This document shows positions 38,013 to 48,073 of a DNA stretch of 64,000 bases, in pieces. The translations under genes and the position numbers were made by a program. The first letter of the stretch is position 1; each line of letters begins with the position of its first letter. Under the pieces are notes generated by a model. That model was given only the letters and a program-made list of their open reading frames with translations, was not told the origin of the DNA and ran no database searches. This stretch comes from Halomonas sp. GD1P12 (GTDB taxonomy: Bacteria > Pseudomonadota > Gammaproteobacteria > Pseudomonadales > Halomonadaceae), in NCBI RefSeq assembly GCF_025725645.1, contig NZ_CP107007.1:1860001-1924000 (forward strand), written 5' to 3'.

Positions 38013-39794
38013 ATGCGCAGCCATTATTGCGGCCAGCTTAACGAAACTCTGGTAGATCAAACGGTGACCGTTTGTGGGTGGGTCCACCGTCGCCGTGATC
38101 ACGGCGGGGTCATTTTCCTCGACATGCGCGACCGTGACGGCATCGCGCAGTTCGTCGTCGACCCGGATACCGCCCAGGCGTTCGAAACCGCCGACCGTGC
38201 TCGCAATGAATACGTGCTGCGTATTACCGGTCGCGTCCGTCTGCGCCCGGAAGGTACCCAGAACCCCAACATGCCCACTGGCATGGTGGAAGTGCTGGCC
38301 AAGGACGTCGAGGTACTCAACACCGCCGCTACGCCGCCGTTCCAACTCGATGAACACGGCAAGGTCGGTGAAGAAGTGCGCTTGAAGCATCGCTATATCG
38401 ATCTGCGCCGCCCGGACATGATCGAGAAGCTGCGCCTGCGCTCGCGCATTTCTCACAGCGTACGCGCGTTTCTCGAAAACGAAGGCTTTCTCGACATCGA
38501 GACGCCGGTACTGACCCGGGCGACACCGGAAGGCGCGCGCGACTACCTGGTCCCGAGCCGCACCCACGCCGGCGAATTCTTCGCGCTGCCGCAGTCGCCG
38601 CAGCTGTTCAAGCAGCTTCTGATGGTCGCCGGCTTCGATCGTTACTACCAGATCGCCAAGTGCTTTCGTGACGAGGACCTGCGCGCCGATCGTCAGCCCG
38701 AGTTCACCCAGATCGATATCGAGGCCTCCTTTGTCGAGGAGAGCGATATCATGGGTATCACCGAGTCGATGATCCAAAAGCTCTTCAAGGAAGTGCTCGA
38801 CGTCACGCTGCCCGACTTTCCGCGCATGACCTGGCAGGAGGCCATGGACCGCTTTGGCTCCGACAAGCCGGATCTGCGCATTCCGCTCGAGCTGACCGAC
38901 GTCGACGACCTGATGAAGCAGGTCGACTTCAAGGTCTTCTCCGGCCCGGCCAACGCCGACGATGGCCGCGTGGCCGCGCTGAAGGTCAAGGGCGGCGCCA
39001 GCCTGTCGCGCAAGGAGATCGACGAGTACACCAAATTCGTGGGTATCTACGGCGCCAAGGGCCTGGCCTGGATCAAGGTCAACGAGCGCGCTAAGGGCCT
39101 CGAAGGGCTGCAGTCGCCGATCGTCAAGTTCATGGAGAACGTGGTCGAAGAGCTTCTGGAGCGTGTCGGTGCCGAGGATGGCGACATCATCTTCTTCGGC
39201 GCGGACAAGACTCAGATCGTCAACGAAGCGATCGGCGCGCTGCGCGTCAAGCTCGGCGCCGACCTCGAACTCTACACCCAGGAGTGGGCGCCGCTGTGGG
39301 TCGTCGACTTCCCGATGTTCGAAACCGATGGCAGCGGCCGCCTGAGCCCGCTGCACCATCCGTTTACCGCACCGTCCTGCTCGCCGGAAGAGCTCAAGGC
39401 CAATCCGGCCCAGGCGCTGTCGCGCGCCTACGACATGGTGCTCAACGGTACCGAACTCGGCGGCGGCTCGATCCGTATCCACGATCAAACCATGCAGCGC
39501 AGCGTGTTCGAGATCCTGGGCATCGGTGAAGAGGAAGCCCAGGAGAAGTTTGGCTTCCTGCTCGACGCGCTTCAGTACGGCGCGCCGCCCCACGGCGGCT
39601 TGGCCTTCGGCCTCGACCGTCTGGTCATGCTGATGGCCGGCGCGAAGACCATTCGTGAAGTGATCGCCTTCCCGAAAACCCAAAGCGCGGCGTGTCTGAT
39701 GACCGACGCCCCGGGCGAGGTGAGCGCCGAGCAGCTCAAGGAGCTCAACATCCGCCTGCGCCAGAAAGCGAAAGCCGAAGACGCCGCGCAGTAA
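38013..39794 (+). CDS. aspS: Aspartyl-tRNA synthetase, probably non-discriminating type
   Basis: A 593-residue class II synthetase of the bacterial type. The N-terminal anticodon-binding OB-fold reads [20 protein letters not shown]. Motif 2 is [18 protein letters not shown], and motif 3 is [16 protein letters not shown]; a GAD insertion domain lies between. His30 in RRDHGG matches the histidine that marks the non-discriminating AspRS of Pseudomonas, where tRNA-Asn is also charged with Asp and amidated by GatCAB; E. coli has Leu there. That specificity is inferred. The terminator at 39821 separates it from ruvC. Confidence 0.96.
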   Translation: MRSHYCGQLNETLVDQTVTVCGWVHRRRDHGGVIFLDMRDRDGIAQFVVDPDTAQAFETADRARNEYVLRITGRVRLRPEGTQNPNMPTGMVEVLAKDVEVLNTAATPPFQLDEHGKVGEEVRLKHRYIDLRRPDMIEKLRLRSRISHSVRAFLENEGFLDIETPVLTRATPEGARDYLVPSRTHAGEFFALPQSPQLFKQLLMVAGFDRYYQIAKCFRDEDLRADRQPEFTQIDIEASFVEESDIMGITESMIQKLFKEVLDVTLPDFPRMTWQEAMDRFGSDKPDLRIPLELTDVDDLMKQVDFKVFSGPANADDGRVAALKVKGGASLSRKEIDEYTKFVGIYGAKGLAWIKVNERAKGLEGLQSPIVKFMENVVEELLERVGAEDGDIIFFGADKTQIVNEAIGALRVKLGADLELYTQEWAPLWVVDFPMFETDGSGRLSPLHHPFTAPSCSPEELKANPAQALSRAYDMVLNGTELGGGSIRIHDQTMQRSVFEILGIGEEEAQEKFGFLLDALQYGAPPHGGLAFGLDRLVMLMAGAKTIREVIAFPKTQSAACLMTDAPGEVSAEQLKELNIRLRQKAKAEDAAQ

Positions 39795-39820
39795 CGTCGT
39801 CTCACTATCGAGCAGGCTCA

Positions 39821-39846
39821 AACACCGGCGTTCGCGCCGGTGTTTT
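39821..39846 (+). terminator. Terminator of aspS
   Basis: A perfect 10-bp stem AACACCGGCG/CGCCGGTGTT with a TTCG tetraloop and TTTT at the end. Confidence 0.93.
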
Positions 39847-39923
39847 CGTTTCAAGGTGCCTTTCTATTCAGACAAGAGGCCCACCTTTGCCGGCTGGAGA
39901 CCAGCCGGTTGGAGAGCAGCAAC

Positions 39924-40475
39924 ATGAATGAACGGCCCACTGATCCGCCCCGGCGCATTCTGGGCATCGACCCGGGCTCGCGAATCACCGGCTACGGCGT
40001 GATCGAGCTGGTCAACGCCCGGCCGGTCTACGTTGCCAGCGGCTGTATTCGTACCGCCGACGGGGCACTCGAGCAGCGCCTGGCGCAAATTTACGCTGGC
40101 CTCGCCGAAGTGGTCGGGCTTCACCGGCCTACTGAAGTGTCCGTCGAGCGCGTGTTCATGGCCAAAAACCCGGATTCCGCGCTCAAGCTTGGCCAGGCCC
40201 GGGGCGTGGCGCTGGTGTGCATGGCAAACCACGGCTTAAACATCGCCGAATACGCTGCCCGCCAGATCAAGCAGGCGGTGACCGGCCAGGGCGGCGCGGA
40301 CAAGTCTCAGGTGCAGCACATGGTCACCGCGATTTTGAATCTTTCCGCCACGCCCCAGGCCGACGCCGCCGACGCGTTGGCGATCGCGCTGAGCCACGCC
40401 TACGCGGGCCAGGGGCTTCTGGCCACGCCCGCGCGCGGCGCCAGGCGTCGTTCGAGCGGGCGCTGGCGGCTTTGA
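39924..40475 (+). CDS. ruvC: Holliday junction endonuclease RuvC
   Basis: A 183-residue resolvase that cuts Holliday junctions held by RuvAB. The RNase H-like fold begins [16 protein letters not shown] (first catalytic Asp), followed by [23 protein letters not shown] (catalytic Glu) and the C-terminal [15 protein letters not shown] with the last acidic residues. GGAGAG precedes the ATG at 39924. It leads the ruvC-ruvA-ruvB group; yebC, often between aspS and ruvC in relatives, is absent. Confidence 0.96.
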   Translation: MNERPTDPPRRILGIDPGSRITGYGVIELVNARPVYVASGCIRTADGALEQRLAQIYAGLAEVVGLHRPTEVSVERVFMAKNPDSALKLGQARGVALVCMANHGLNIAEYAARQIKQAVTGQGGADKSQVQHMVTAILNLSATPQADAADALAIALSHAYAGQGLLATPARGARRRSSGRWRL

Positions 40476-40594
40476 CAGCGCCACAAGGCACCGGCACCAC
40501 TGGTCATAAGTACAGAGTCGTCATATAGTAACCCCGGTTTCGAGCGCTGCCCGCCAGCGCTTGATCATCTTCTGGTTTGGGAATGAGGTCGTTC

Positions 40595-41203
40595 ATGATT
40601 GGTCGTTTAAGCGGCGCGCTGCTGGAAAAACACCCGCCCTGGGTGGTCGTCGACGTGCACGGCGTCGGCTATGAGCTGGAGGCCTCGATGACGACCCTGG
40701 TGGCGCTGCCCGCTCCTGGCGAGCCAGTCTCGCTCTACACCCACCTGACGATCCGCGATGACGCGCACCTGCTGTACGGCTTCGCCCGAGAGCACGAACG
40801 CGCGCTGTTTCGCGCGTTGATCAAGGTCAACGGCGTGGGGCCGAAGCTTGCACTTGCGATTCTTTCCGGCATGGATGAAGACGCCTTCATGCGCTGCGTG
40901 CGCGACGACGACGCCAAGGCGCTGACCAAGCTTCCAGGAGTGGGCAAGAAAACCGCCGAGCGGCTGATTATCGAGATGCGCGACCGGTTCCCGGAATGGG
41001 AGCGAGGTGAATACGCGCCGTTGGCGTTGGAAGGCGCCACCGGCGAGGCGCCACCGCGCGACAACACCGCCGACGCCGAAGCCGCGCTGGTGAGTTTGGG
41101 TTACAAGCTGACCGAAGCCGCTAAAATGCTTTCCGACCTTGATCCGCATCAGAGCACCGAAGCGCTGATCAAGGCGGCGCTGACGCGGCGCATGGGAGGC
41201 TGA
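40595..41203 (+). CDS. ruvA: Holliday junction helicase subunit RuvA
   Basis: A 202-residue tetrameric junction-binding protein. Domain I starts [27 protein letters not shown]; domain II has two helix-hairpin-helix motifs ([14 protein letters not shown] and [13 protein letters not shown]); domain III (residues about 150-202) binds RuvB. GAGGT precedes the ATG at 40595, which fits the family better than an ATG six codons earlier. RuvB follows after 59 bases. Confidence 0.97.
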   Translation: MIGRLSGALLEKHPPWVVVDVHGVGYELEASMTTLVALPAPGEPVSLYTHLTIRDDAHLLYGFAREHERALFRALIKVNGVGPKLALAILSGMDEDAFMRCVRDDDAKALTKLPGVGKKTAERLIIEMRDRFPEWERGEYAPLALEGATGEAPPRDNTADAEAALVSLGYKLTEAAKMLSDLDPHQSTEALIKAALTRRMGG

Positions 41204-41262
41204 GTGAACGCACCCACTCATTCGAGGCCAACCAATTTTACGCCAGCCAGTCATGGGGTTTT

Positions 41263-42300
41263 ATGCTAGAACACGACCGGCTCATCGCCGCCGCGCCGGA
41301 ACAGGGCGAAGTGCGGCTCGACCACGCCATTCGGCCTAAAAAGCTTCGCGACTATATCGGCCAGCCGCGCGTGCGCGAGCAGCTCGAGATCTTCATCGGC
41401 GCGGCGCGCCTGCGCGAAGAGAGCCTGGACCACACCCTGGTGTTCGGCCCGCCAGGGCTTGGCAAAACTACGCTTGCCAACATCATCGCCACCGAAATGG
41501 GCGTTGGGCTCAAATCCACGTCAGGCCCGGTGCTCGAGCGCGCCGGCGATCTCGCCGCGATGCTCACCAACCTGGAGCCGGGGGACGTGCTTTTCATCGA
41601 TGAAATTCACCGGCTCTCGCCAGTCGTCGAGGAAATTCTCTACCCGGCGATGGAGGATTTTCAGCTCGATATCATGATCGGTGAAGGCCCGGCGGCGCGC
41701 TCGATCAAGCTCGACCTGCCACGCTTTACCCTGGTCGGCGCCACCACCCGCGCCGGGCTTTTGACCTCGCCGCTGCGCGACCGCTTCGGCATCGTACAGC
41801 GCCTCGAGTTTTACAACCTCGAAGAGCTGACCGAAATCGTCTCCCGTTCGGCCAGGCTCTTGAACGTCGAAACCAACGAGGAGGGCGCCATCGAAGTGGC
41901 CCGGCGCTCGCGCGGCACGCCGCGAATCGCCAACCGGCTTTTGCGCCGCGTGCGCGACTACGCCGACATCAAGGGCGACGGCGTCGTTAACGCAGCGTTA
42001 GCGGACGCCGCGCTCAATATGCTAAACGTGGATCACCACGGGCTCGATCATATGGACCGGCGCTTGCTGCTCGCCATGATCGACAAGTTCGACGGCGGCC
42101 CGGTTGGCGTGGATTCACTCTCGGCGGCGATCGGCGAGGAGCGCGATACCATCGAGGACGTGATCGAGCCCTACCTGATCCAGCAGGGCTTGATGATGCG
42201 CACGCCGCGCGGTCGCATGGTGACACGCCAGGCGTGGCTGCATTTCGATCGCGTGCCCCACGAGCAGAGCGTCGATGTGGAAGGGGAGCGCCGCCCGTGA
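41263..42300 (+). CDS. ruvB: Holliday junction helicase motor RuvB
   Basis: A 345-residue AAA+ motor that drives branch migration with RuvA. Walker A is [12 protein letters not shown], Walker B is LFIDEIHRL, sensor 1 is [20 protein letters not shown], and the C-terminal winged helix contains [12 protein letters not shown]. Its stop overlaps the ybgC start (GTGA), linking the ruv genes to the tol-pal operon, as in other gammaproteobacteria. Confidence 0.98.
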   Translation: MLEHDRLIAAAPEQGEVRLDHAIRPKKLRDYIGQPRVREQLEIFIGAARLREESLDHTLVFGPPGLGKTTLANIIATEMGVGLKSTSGPVLERAGDLAAMLTNLEPGDVLFIDEIHRLSPVVEEILYPAMEDFQLDIMIGEGPAARSIKLDLPRFTLVGATTRAGLLTSPLRDRFGIVQRLEFYNLEELTEIVSRSARLLNVETNEEGAIEVARRSRGTPRIANRLLRRVRDYADIKGDGVVNAALADAALNMLNVDHHGLDHMDRRLLLAMIDKFDGGPVGVDSLSAAIGEERDTIEDVIEPYLIQQGLMMRTPRGRMVTRQAWLHFDRVPHEQSVDVEGERRP

Positions 42301-42758
42301 GCCAGTCCGAACCAGTTGAGTGCGAACAGCGCCAATGTAAACAAAACCAGGCGTTTCAACTGCCGGTGCGCGTTTACATCGAGGATACCGACGCCGGCGG
42401 CATCGTCTACTACGTTAACTATTTGAAGTTCATGGAGCGCGCTCGCAGCGAATGGCTACGAGCATTGGGCTTTTCCCAGCAAACGCTGCTGGACGAAGGC
42501 ACGCAGCTAGTGGTATACCGCTTGGCTTGTCACTACAGCAAGCCGGCAAGGCTCGACGATGCGCTCAGCGTCGATGCGCACGTCGAGCATATGGGCCGCT
42601 GCAGGATGACGTTCGAGCAGCGCGTTTGGCGAAACGAGGAACTCCTTTGCCGCGCGACAGTCGAGATAGCCTGCCTTGATCGCCACACGCTGCGCCCCCG
42701 GGCATGGCCCGAAGCGCTCCGAACGGTTTCGGCCGAGTGCCAGACGTCATCGGCTTGA
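42297..42758 (+). CDS. ybgC: Tol-Pal-associated acyl-CoA thioesterase YbgC
   Basis: A 153-residue hot-dog fold thioesterase. The catalytic motif [22 protein letters not shown] (including Asp and the conserved YxNYLxxxERAR) identifies YbgC. The start is taken as the GTG overlapping the ruvB stop, with GGGAG upstream; the frame is open further into ruvB. It is the first gene of the tol-pal cluster and is thought to act in phospholipid metabolism. Normal length. Confidence 0.94.
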   Translation: MSQSEPVECEQRQCKQNQAFQLPVRVYIEDTDAGGIVYYVNYLKFMERARSEWLRALGFSQQTLLDEGTQLVVYRLACHYSKPARLDDALSVDAHVEHMGRCRMTFEQRVWRNEELLCRATVEIACLDRHTLRPRAWPEALRTVSAECQTSSA

Positions 42759-42859
42759 CGCTTGAGCGCGGCACTTGCTAAAGGCATTTGAGCGGGGCTT
42801 TGTATTCAACCGACGGACCACCCAGGCGCGTTTGCGCTGACTGACCAATGAGGGCCACT

Positions 42860-43555
42860 GTGAACGATAACACCATGTCCATCCCCCACCTGATAATGAG
42901 TGCCAGCACCGTCGTACAGCTGGTCATGCTGCTGCTAGTGGTGGGGTCGATCCTCTCATGGGTGGTGATTTTCCAGCGCAGTATCGCTCTGCGTCGCGCC
43001 AAGCGCGAGTACAGCGAGTTCGAAGAGTCGTTCTGGTCCGGGGTAGATCTGAACGAGCTTTACCGCGACATTCCCGCCGACGACCCGCGCCACGGCGCTG
43101 AGCACATCTTTCAATCCGGTTTCCGCGAATTCAACCGTTTGATGCCCAAAACGCGCAACCCGGACACCGTTCTGGAAGGCGTTCAGCGCAGCATGCGGGT
43201 GGCGTGGTCGCGCGAAGAGGACCGTCTGACACAGCATCTGACGTTTTTGGCCACCGTCGCCTCGGCAAGCCCGTACATCGGTCTTTTTGGTACGGTCTGG
43301 GGCATCATGGGCTCGTTTCAAGCGCTGTCGTTTTCCCAGCAGGCTACCCTTGCCACCGTCGCGCCCTGGATCGCCGAGGCGCTGATCGCGACCGCCATGG
43401 GCCTTTTTGCGGCCATTCCGGCGGTCATTTTCTATAACCGTCTCTCCAACGATGTCGGCCGGCTGCTGGGCAAGTACGAAGACTTTGCCGAAGAGTTTCA
43501 CGCCATTTTGCATCGCAATCTTCAGGGTCGCGATAGCACCAAAAGCGTCGGCTAA
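42860..43555 (+). CDS. tolQ: Tol-Pal system proton channel subunit TolQ
   Basis: A 231-residue ExbB/MotA-type protein with three membrane segments: residues near 13-35, then a pair in LATVASASPYIGLFGTVWGIMGSF and VAPWIAEALIATAMGLFAAIPAVIFYN. With TolR it uses the proton motive force to energise TolA. The GTG at 42860 is preferred: GAGGG lies 5 bases before it and the N-terminus matches E. coli TolQ length. ATG codons at 42848 and 42875 are alternatives. Confidence 0.95.
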   Translation: MNDNTMSIPHLIMSASTVVQLVMLLLVVGSILSWVVIFQRSIALRRAKREYSEFEESFWSGVDLNELYRDIPADDPRHGAEHIFQSGFREFNRLMPKTRNPDTVLEGVQRSMRVAWSREEDRLTQHLTFLATVASASPYIGLFGTVWGIMGSFQALSFSQQATLATVAPWIAEALIATAMGLFAAIPAVIFYNRLSNDVGRLLGKYEDFAEEFHAILHRNLQGRDSTKSVG

Positions 43556-43566
43556 GGGAGTTCACC

Positions 43567-44010
43567 ATGCACGGGCCATTCAATCGCGGCGGCAAGAAAA
43601 AGCCGATGGGCGAGATCAACGTCGTTCCCTTCATCGACGTCATGCTGGTACTGCTGGTGATCTTCATGATCACAACCCCCATGCTGACCCAGGGTGTTCA
43701 GGTCGACCTGCCCCAGGTCAGCTCCGAGCCCATCGAGAATCAGGAAGACAATGATCCCATCATCATCTCCGTCGATGACGAGGGGAGCTTCTATATCACG
43801 TTGGGCGAAGACACCAGCAGCGTCACCATCGACGAAGTCTCCGAGCGCGTGGTCGCCATTTTGCAGCGCGTGCCCAATACGCCGGTCATGGTTCGGGGCG
43901 ATCGCAACGTGCCCTACGGTCAGATCGTGGTGCTCATGAGTACGCTTCAGCGTGCGGGCGTGGCCAACGTGGGGCTTCTTTCCGAGCCGCCGCAGGACGG
44001 CCAAGGGTAA
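43567..44010 (+). CDS. tolR: Tol-Pal system subunit TolR
   Basis: A 147-residue ExbD/TolR protein with one membrane anchor that contains the proton-carrying Asp in VVPFIDVMLVLLVIFMIT, then a periplasmic domain. The basic N-terminal GGKKKPMGEIN is typical. GGGAG lies 6 bases before the ATG. It is 11 bases after tolQ and 7 bases before tolA, so the three are one operon. Confidence 0.96.
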   Translation: MHGPFNRGGKKKPMGEINVVPFIDVMLVLLVIFMITTPMLTQGVQVDLPQVSSEPIENQEDNDPIIISVDDEGSFYITLGEDTSSVTIDEVSERVVAILQRVPNTPVMVRGDRNVPYGQIVVLMSTLQRAGVANVGLLSEPPQDGQG

Positions 44011-44017
44011 CGCTTTT

Positions 44018-45241
44018 ATGGCCCATGACGCTTTTCGTGACCCACAGGACGTCGGCTACACCTGGCCTCTAGTGCTCGCCGTGGCGGTGCACGCGCTGAT
44101 TCTTCTTTTCAGCCTTGTGAGCTGGCCATCGTCCACCGAGGAGCCGGATACCACCTCGATCGTTCAGGCGACGTTTGTGAGTACCGAAACCTTCACCGAT
44201 CAGGCGCAGCAGGCGATCGAGCAACAGGCTGCGCTTGAAAGCGGCGCCAGTAGCGAAACCCAACAGTCGCCGGAGCCGACTCCCGAGCCCGAGCCCGCGC
44301 CGGACCCCGAACCGCAGCCCGAGCCTGACCCAGAACCCGAACCTGAACCTGAACCTGAACCCGATCAAAGTACCGCCCAGGCCGAAGCCGCCGCGGCGGA
44401 GCGCGCCCGGGCGCTTGAAGAGGCCGTAGCCGAAGCCGCACGCCGCGCTGAAGAAGCCGAGCGGCTTGCCCAAGAGCAGGAAGCTCAAGCCCAGGCACGC
44501 GAAGAGGAGGCCCAGCGGCTGGCCGAGGAGCGCGCCGCCGAAGAGCAGGCGCGCGCCGAGGCAGAGGCTGAACAGCAACGGCTGCGTGAAGAGCAGGCCC
44601 GCCAGGAGCGAGAAGCGGAAGCCGAGCGTCAGCGTGAAGAGGAAGCCCGCCGTGAAGCCGAAGCTGAGGCCGAGGCCGAGGCCGAACGCCAGCGCCAGGC
44701 CGAAGCGGAAGCCGAGCGTCAGCGCGAAGAAGAAGCTCGTCGCGAAGCAGAAGCCCAGGCCGAGCGCGAACGCGAGGAGGCAGCGCGGCGTGAGCGAGAA
44801 GCAGAGGAGCAGCGTCAGCGCGAGGCCGAGGCGCAGCGTGAACGCGAAGCCGAAGCACAGCGCCAGCGCGAGGCAGAAGCCGCCATGCAGCGTCAGCTCG
44901 AAGGCGAGGCGGCGGCCGCCGCGGCCAACGCCCAGCAAGCGCAGCAGGCGGCGAACAACTTCAGTAACCTGGTGCAGCGTGCCGTGGAGCAGGCCTGGAT
45001 TATTCCGGGCGGGGCCGACAACCTGCGCGCGGTAATAAGTGCGCGCCTGGGTCCCTCGGGGGAAGTTCTATTGACTAATATAGTAACGTCGAGCGGCAAC
45101 AGCGCTTTCGATCAATCCGCCGTTCAGGCGGTCGAACAAGCCGCACCGTTTCGTGAGCTTTTACAGCTGACACCGGAACAGCAGCGCGATATACGATCGC
45201 GACCGATAAACTTTAACTTCACTCCATCGGGGGTACGTTGA
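44018..45241 (+). CDS. tolA: Tol-Pal system linker protein TolA
   Basis: A 407-residue periplasm-spanning protein. One membrane anchor ([21 protein letters not shown]) is followed by a Pro-Glu rich repeat (about 30 residues of EPEP-type), then about 190 residues of Glu/Ala/Arg-rich helix with heptad-like [10 protein letters not shown] units, and a globular C-terminal domain that ends [14 protein letters not shown]. The helical part reaches across the periplasm to Pal. The start at MAHDAFRD is fitted to the membrane anchor. The stop overlaps the tolB start. Confidence 0.95.
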   Translation: MAHDAFRDPQDVGYTWPLVLAVAVHALILLFSLVSWPSSTEEPDTTSIVQATFVSTETFTDQAQQAIEQQAALESGASSETQQSPEPTPEPEPAPDPEPQPEPDPEPEPEPEPEPDQSTAQAEAAAAERARALEEAVAEAARRAEEAERLAQEQEAQAQAREEEAQRLAEERAAEEQARAEAEAEQQRLREEQARQEREAEAERQREEEARREAEAEAEAEAERQRQAEAEAERQREEEARREAEAQAEREREEAARREREAEEQRQREAEAQREREAEAQRQREAEAAMQRQLEGEAAAAAANAQQAQQAANNFSNLVQRAVEQAWIIPGGADNLRAVISARLGPSGEVLLTNIVTSSGNSAFDQSAVQAVEQAAPFRELLQLTPEQQRDIRSRPINFNFTPSGVR

Positions 45242-46527
45242 TGCAAACCTTGAGTAAAGCCTGGCTATTTTGTGTGCTGCTGCTGATCAGCAGCGTCGCA
45301 AGCGCCAACCTGACGATCGAAATCACGCGCGGCAGTGATCAGGCGCTTCCCATTGGCGTCGTGCCCTTCGAAGGCGGCGAGGGCTTGCCGGAAGACGTGG
45401 CGCAAATCGTTCAGGACGATCTGGAGCGTAGCGGTATGTTCGCGCCGCTCGCGCGCAGCGCCATGTTCGAACGCCCAAGTCAGGCAAACGACGTTCAGTT
45501 CGGCACCTGGCGCTCGCTCGATACGCGCTACCTGGTGGTCGGGCGTGCCCAGCAAACCGGCGGCGGCTATCAGATTCAGTTCGATCTGATGGATATCAGC
45601 GGCCAGACGCGCATGATCGGCGAAACCGTCAACGTCAGCGGCAACGACCTGCGCGGTGCGGCCCACTACATCAGTGACCAGGTGTTCGAGGCGATCACCG
45701 ACATCCGCGGCGCGTTCTCGACCAAAATCGCTTACGTTACCGCTCAGGGGCTGGGCGACAACATGCAGTTCGGCCTGTACGTAGCAGACGCCGACGGTGC
45801 CCGCAGCCAACAGGTGCTGACATCAGACCAGCCGATCATGTCGCCGGCCTGGTCTCCGGATGGGCGTAAGCTGGCCTACGTTTCCTTTGAAACCGAGCGC
45901 CCGGCGATCTATATTCAGGATGTTTCAAGCGGTCAACGCGTACAGGCAACATCGTTCGAGGGCATCAACGGCGCGCCGGCCTGGTCGCCGGACGGCCGCC
46001 GCTTGGCGATGTCGCTTTCCAAGGATGGCCAGCCGGATATCTACGTACTCGATATCGGCAGCCGCTCGCTCAATCGCTTGACCGACAGCAACAGCATCGA
46101 CACCGAACCGGCTTTTTCGCCCAACGGCGCCAACATTCTTTTCACCTCGGATCGCAGCGGCGGCCCCCAGATCTATCAGATGTCCGCCAACGGTGGAAAC
46201 GCCAATCGGGTGACCTACACCGGCAACTACAACGCTCGCGGGCGCTACTCACCGGAAGGCGATCAGATCTTTTTGGTCCACCGGTCGGACCGCGGTTATC
46301 AAGTGGCACGCCAGGAACTCGACGGCGGTCGTTTGGTGGTCTTGAGCGAGTCAACGCGGGATGAATCTCCTAGTGTTGCACCGAACGGGACCATGGTAAT
46401 CTTCGCTACCCAACAGGGTGGAAGTGGCTTTTTGAGTGCCGTTTCGGCGGATGGCCGCTCGTCATTCAGACTGCCGGCAGCACAGGGTGAAGTACGCGAC
46501 CCCGCGTGGTCTCCCTTTTTAAACTGA
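45241..46527 (+). CDS. tolB: Tol-Pal system beta-propeller protein TolB
   Basis: A 428-residue periplasmic protein with a signal peptide ([22 protein letters not shown]) and a two-part structure: an N-terminal alpha/beta domain and a six-bladed propeller with repeated [21 protein letters not shown] and [16 protein letters not shown] blades. It mediates between TolA and Pal. The ATG overlaps the tolA stop (TGATG). Right after its stop codon is a 16-bp tandem repeat that lengthens the spacer to pal. Confidence 0.97.
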   Translation: MQTLSKAWLFCVLLLISSVASANLTIEITRGSDQALPIGVVPFEGGEGLPEDVAQIVQDDLERSGMFAPLARSAMFERPSQANDVQFGTWRSLDTRYLVVGRAQQTGGGYQIQFDLMDISGQTRMIGETVNVSGNDLRGAAHYISDQVFEAITDIRGAFSTKIAYVTAQGLGDNMQFGLYVADADGARSQQVLTSDQPIMSPAWSPDGRKLAYVSFETERPAIYIQDVSSGQRVQATSFEGINGAPAWSPDGRRLAMSLSKDGQPDIYVLDIGSRSLNRLTDSNSIDTEPAFSPNGANILFTSDRSGGPQIYQMSANGGNANRVTYTGNYNARGRYSPEGDQIFLVHRSDRGYQVARQELDGGRLVVLSESTRDESPSVAPNGTMVIFATQQGGSGFLSAVSADGRSSFRLPAAQGEVRDPAWSPFLN

Positions 46528-46528
46528 A

Positions 46529-46576
46529 GTTCAACCACAGAAACGTTGAACCACAGAAACGTTGAACAACATTGAA
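46529..46576. repeat. 16-bp tandem repeats after the tolB stop codon
   Basis: GTTCAACCACAGAAAC (46529), GTTGAACCACAGAAAC (46545) and a diverged third copy (46561) follow the tolB stop with one base between. They fill most of the tolB-pal spacer. Confidence 0.9.
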
Positions 46577-46604
46577 TTCTGTTTTTCAGGCAAGGAGTCT
46601 GATC

Positions 46605-47159
46605 ATGCAACTTAAGCCATTGGCTCGCTCTCTAGCAGTCGCCTTCTCCATTCTGGCCGTTGCGGGCTGTTCGAGCACCGGCGGCACCCAGGACGGTGAC
46701 GCATACGGTAGCCAAAGCGGCAGCACCGCCGGTACCGGTAACGGTTCCGGTATGGGCACCAACGGTAGCGGCCAGTACGGTTCCACCTCGGGCTCCGGCT
46801 ACGGCGCTGGCCAGCAGGCCGACTCACGCATTCCCGAAGTGCGTACCATCTACTTCGATTACGACCGCGACACGATCAAAAGCGAGTACGAATCCGTCGT
46901 GATGGGCCATGCGCGCTACCTGCAGGCCAACCCCAACGCCCGCGTGACGCTACAGGGTCATACCGACGAGCGCGGTACGCGTGAATACAACATGGCACTT
47001 GGCGAGCGTCGCGCCCGCGCCGTTCAGCGCTTTTTGAACATTCAGGGCGTTTCCCCGTCTCAAATGAGCGTTGTCAGCTACGGCGAAGAGCGTCCGGCGG
47101 CCAGCGGTCAGGGCGACAGCGCCTACTCGCAAAACCGTCGCGTGGTCTTTAGCTACTAA
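46605..47159 (+). CDS. pal: Peptidoglycan-associated lipoprotein Pal
   Basis: A 184-residue outer-membrane lipoprotein. The signal peptide ends in the lipobox LAVAGC, followed by an unusually Gly/Ser/Thr-rich linker of about 45 residues and an OmpA-like domain with the peptidoglycan-binding signature VTLQGHTDERGTREYNMALGERRA. AAGGAG lies 8 bases before the ATG at 46605. It anchors the Tol complex to peptidoglycan and the outer membrane. Confidence 0.97.
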   Translation: MQLKPLARSLAVAFSILAVAGCSSTGGTQDGDAYGSQSGSTAGTGNGSGMGTNGSGQYGSTSGSGYGAGQQADSRIPEVRTIYFDYDRDTIKSEYESVVMGHARYLQANPNARVTLQGHTDERGTREYNMALGERRARAVQRFLNIQGVSPSQMSVVSYGEERPAASGQGDSAYSQNRRVVFSY

Positions 47160-47198
47160 TTCGGCTAATGGGTCAGACGGTTAGACGTTAAGCTATCA

Positions 47199-47232
47199 AG
47201 CGCCCCGGGCAGGACTGCCTTGGGGCGTCTTT
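47199..47232 (+). terminator. Weak terminator-like hairpin between pal and cpoB
   Basis: CGCCCC...GCAG pairs with CTGC...GGGGCG around a two-base loop and an internal mismatch, followed by TCTTT. It may partly reduce read-through into cpoB. Confidence 0.4.
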
Positions 47233-47242
47233 GGGAGTCATC

Positions 47243-48055
47243 ATGAATCACAGTCTCAAACGTTTTTTTGGGAGGCTGTGCGGTGCGGGAGCCATTGCGC
47301 TCCCGCTGTCCGTATTGCCTCTCGCGGTGCTCGCTCAGCAGCCGCTGGTTCAGGACATGTCCTCCGGTTCCGGCGGGTTCTACTCGCAAACTCAGCGTCA
47401 GGAAGCCTCTGGCGGTAACCTGGTACTGTTCAATCAGGTCGAGGAGCATCAGCAGGAGATTCAACGCCTGCGGGGTCAAATCGAGGAGCTTCGCCATCAG
47501 ATGGAGCAGCTCAAACGCCAGTCGCAGCAGCAGTATCTCGATATCGAGGACCGCTTGATGAACCTGCAAAGTGCCCCCGCGCCCACGCCGTCAGCACCGA
47601 CCGCACCCCAGGTCGAGCCCGAGGCCGCCGAGGAGGTGGCCGCGTCGTCTTCATCGTCCTCGGCAAGCAATGTCAGCGAAGACGCTCAGGCGGACTATCA
47701 GGCCGCCTTCGCCCACGTCCAGGCACGCCGCTTTAGCGAGGCGATCGATGCCTTCAACGATTTCGTCACCGCTCACCCGGATACCAGCCTGACCGCCAAC
47801 GGCTACTACTGGCTTGGTGAGCTTTACGCTGCTGAAAACGAGCTCTCCGCCTCGGATGACGCGTTTAGCCGCGTCATCAACGATTTTGACTCAAGCTCCA
47901 AGGTGCCGGATGCGCTTTATAAGCTGGGATTGGTCAAGGCACGCCAGGGCGAAACCGAGCGCAGCCGCGAGCTGCTCGAGCAGGTGCGAGACGATTACCC
48001 GCAAAGCAGCGCCGCCGGCTTGGCCAACGACTTTCTTCGCCAGTCCGCCGGATAA
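47243..48055 (+). CDS. cpoB: Cell division coordinator CpoB (YbgF)
   Basis: A 270-residue periplasmic protein. The signal peptide (MNHSLKRFFGRLCGAGAIAL...AVLA) is followed by a coiled coil (EHQQEIQRLRGQIEELRHQMEQL), a Pro/Ala/Ser-rich linker and a C-terminal TPR region (QADYQAAFAHVQARRFSEAIDAF onward). CpoB links the Tol system with PBP1B-driven septal synthesis in E. coli. GGGAG precedes the ATG. It ends the tol-pal operon; yciK follows 18 bases later. Confidence 0.94.
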   Translation: MNHSLKRFFGRLCGAGAIALPLSVLPLAVLAQQPLVQDMSSGSGGFYSQTQRQEASGGNLVLFNQVEEHQQEIQRLRGQIEELRHQMEQLKRQSQQQYLDIEDRLMNLQSAPAPTPSAPTAPQVEPEAAEEVAASSSSSSASNVSEDAQADYQAAFAHVQARRFSEAIDAFNDFVTAHPDTSLTANGYYWLGELYAAENELSASDDAFSRVINDFDSSSKVPDALYKLGLVKARQGETERSRELLEQVRDDYPQSSAAGLANDFLRQSAG

Positions 48056-48073
48056 TTCACCCCGAGGTTATGC

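Noticed and set aside
37983..39854. Long open frame (about 620 codons) on the minus strand opposite aspS
   Set aside because: It lies opposite a clear aspS with full motifs; the translation is His/Gly/Arg rich and without domains, as expected for a mirror frame in GC-rich DNA.
44069..44938. Minus-strand open frame opposite tolA that looks like a membrane protein
   Set aside because: The hydrophobic repeats are the complement of the Glu/Ala/Arg-rich tolA codons, not a real gene.
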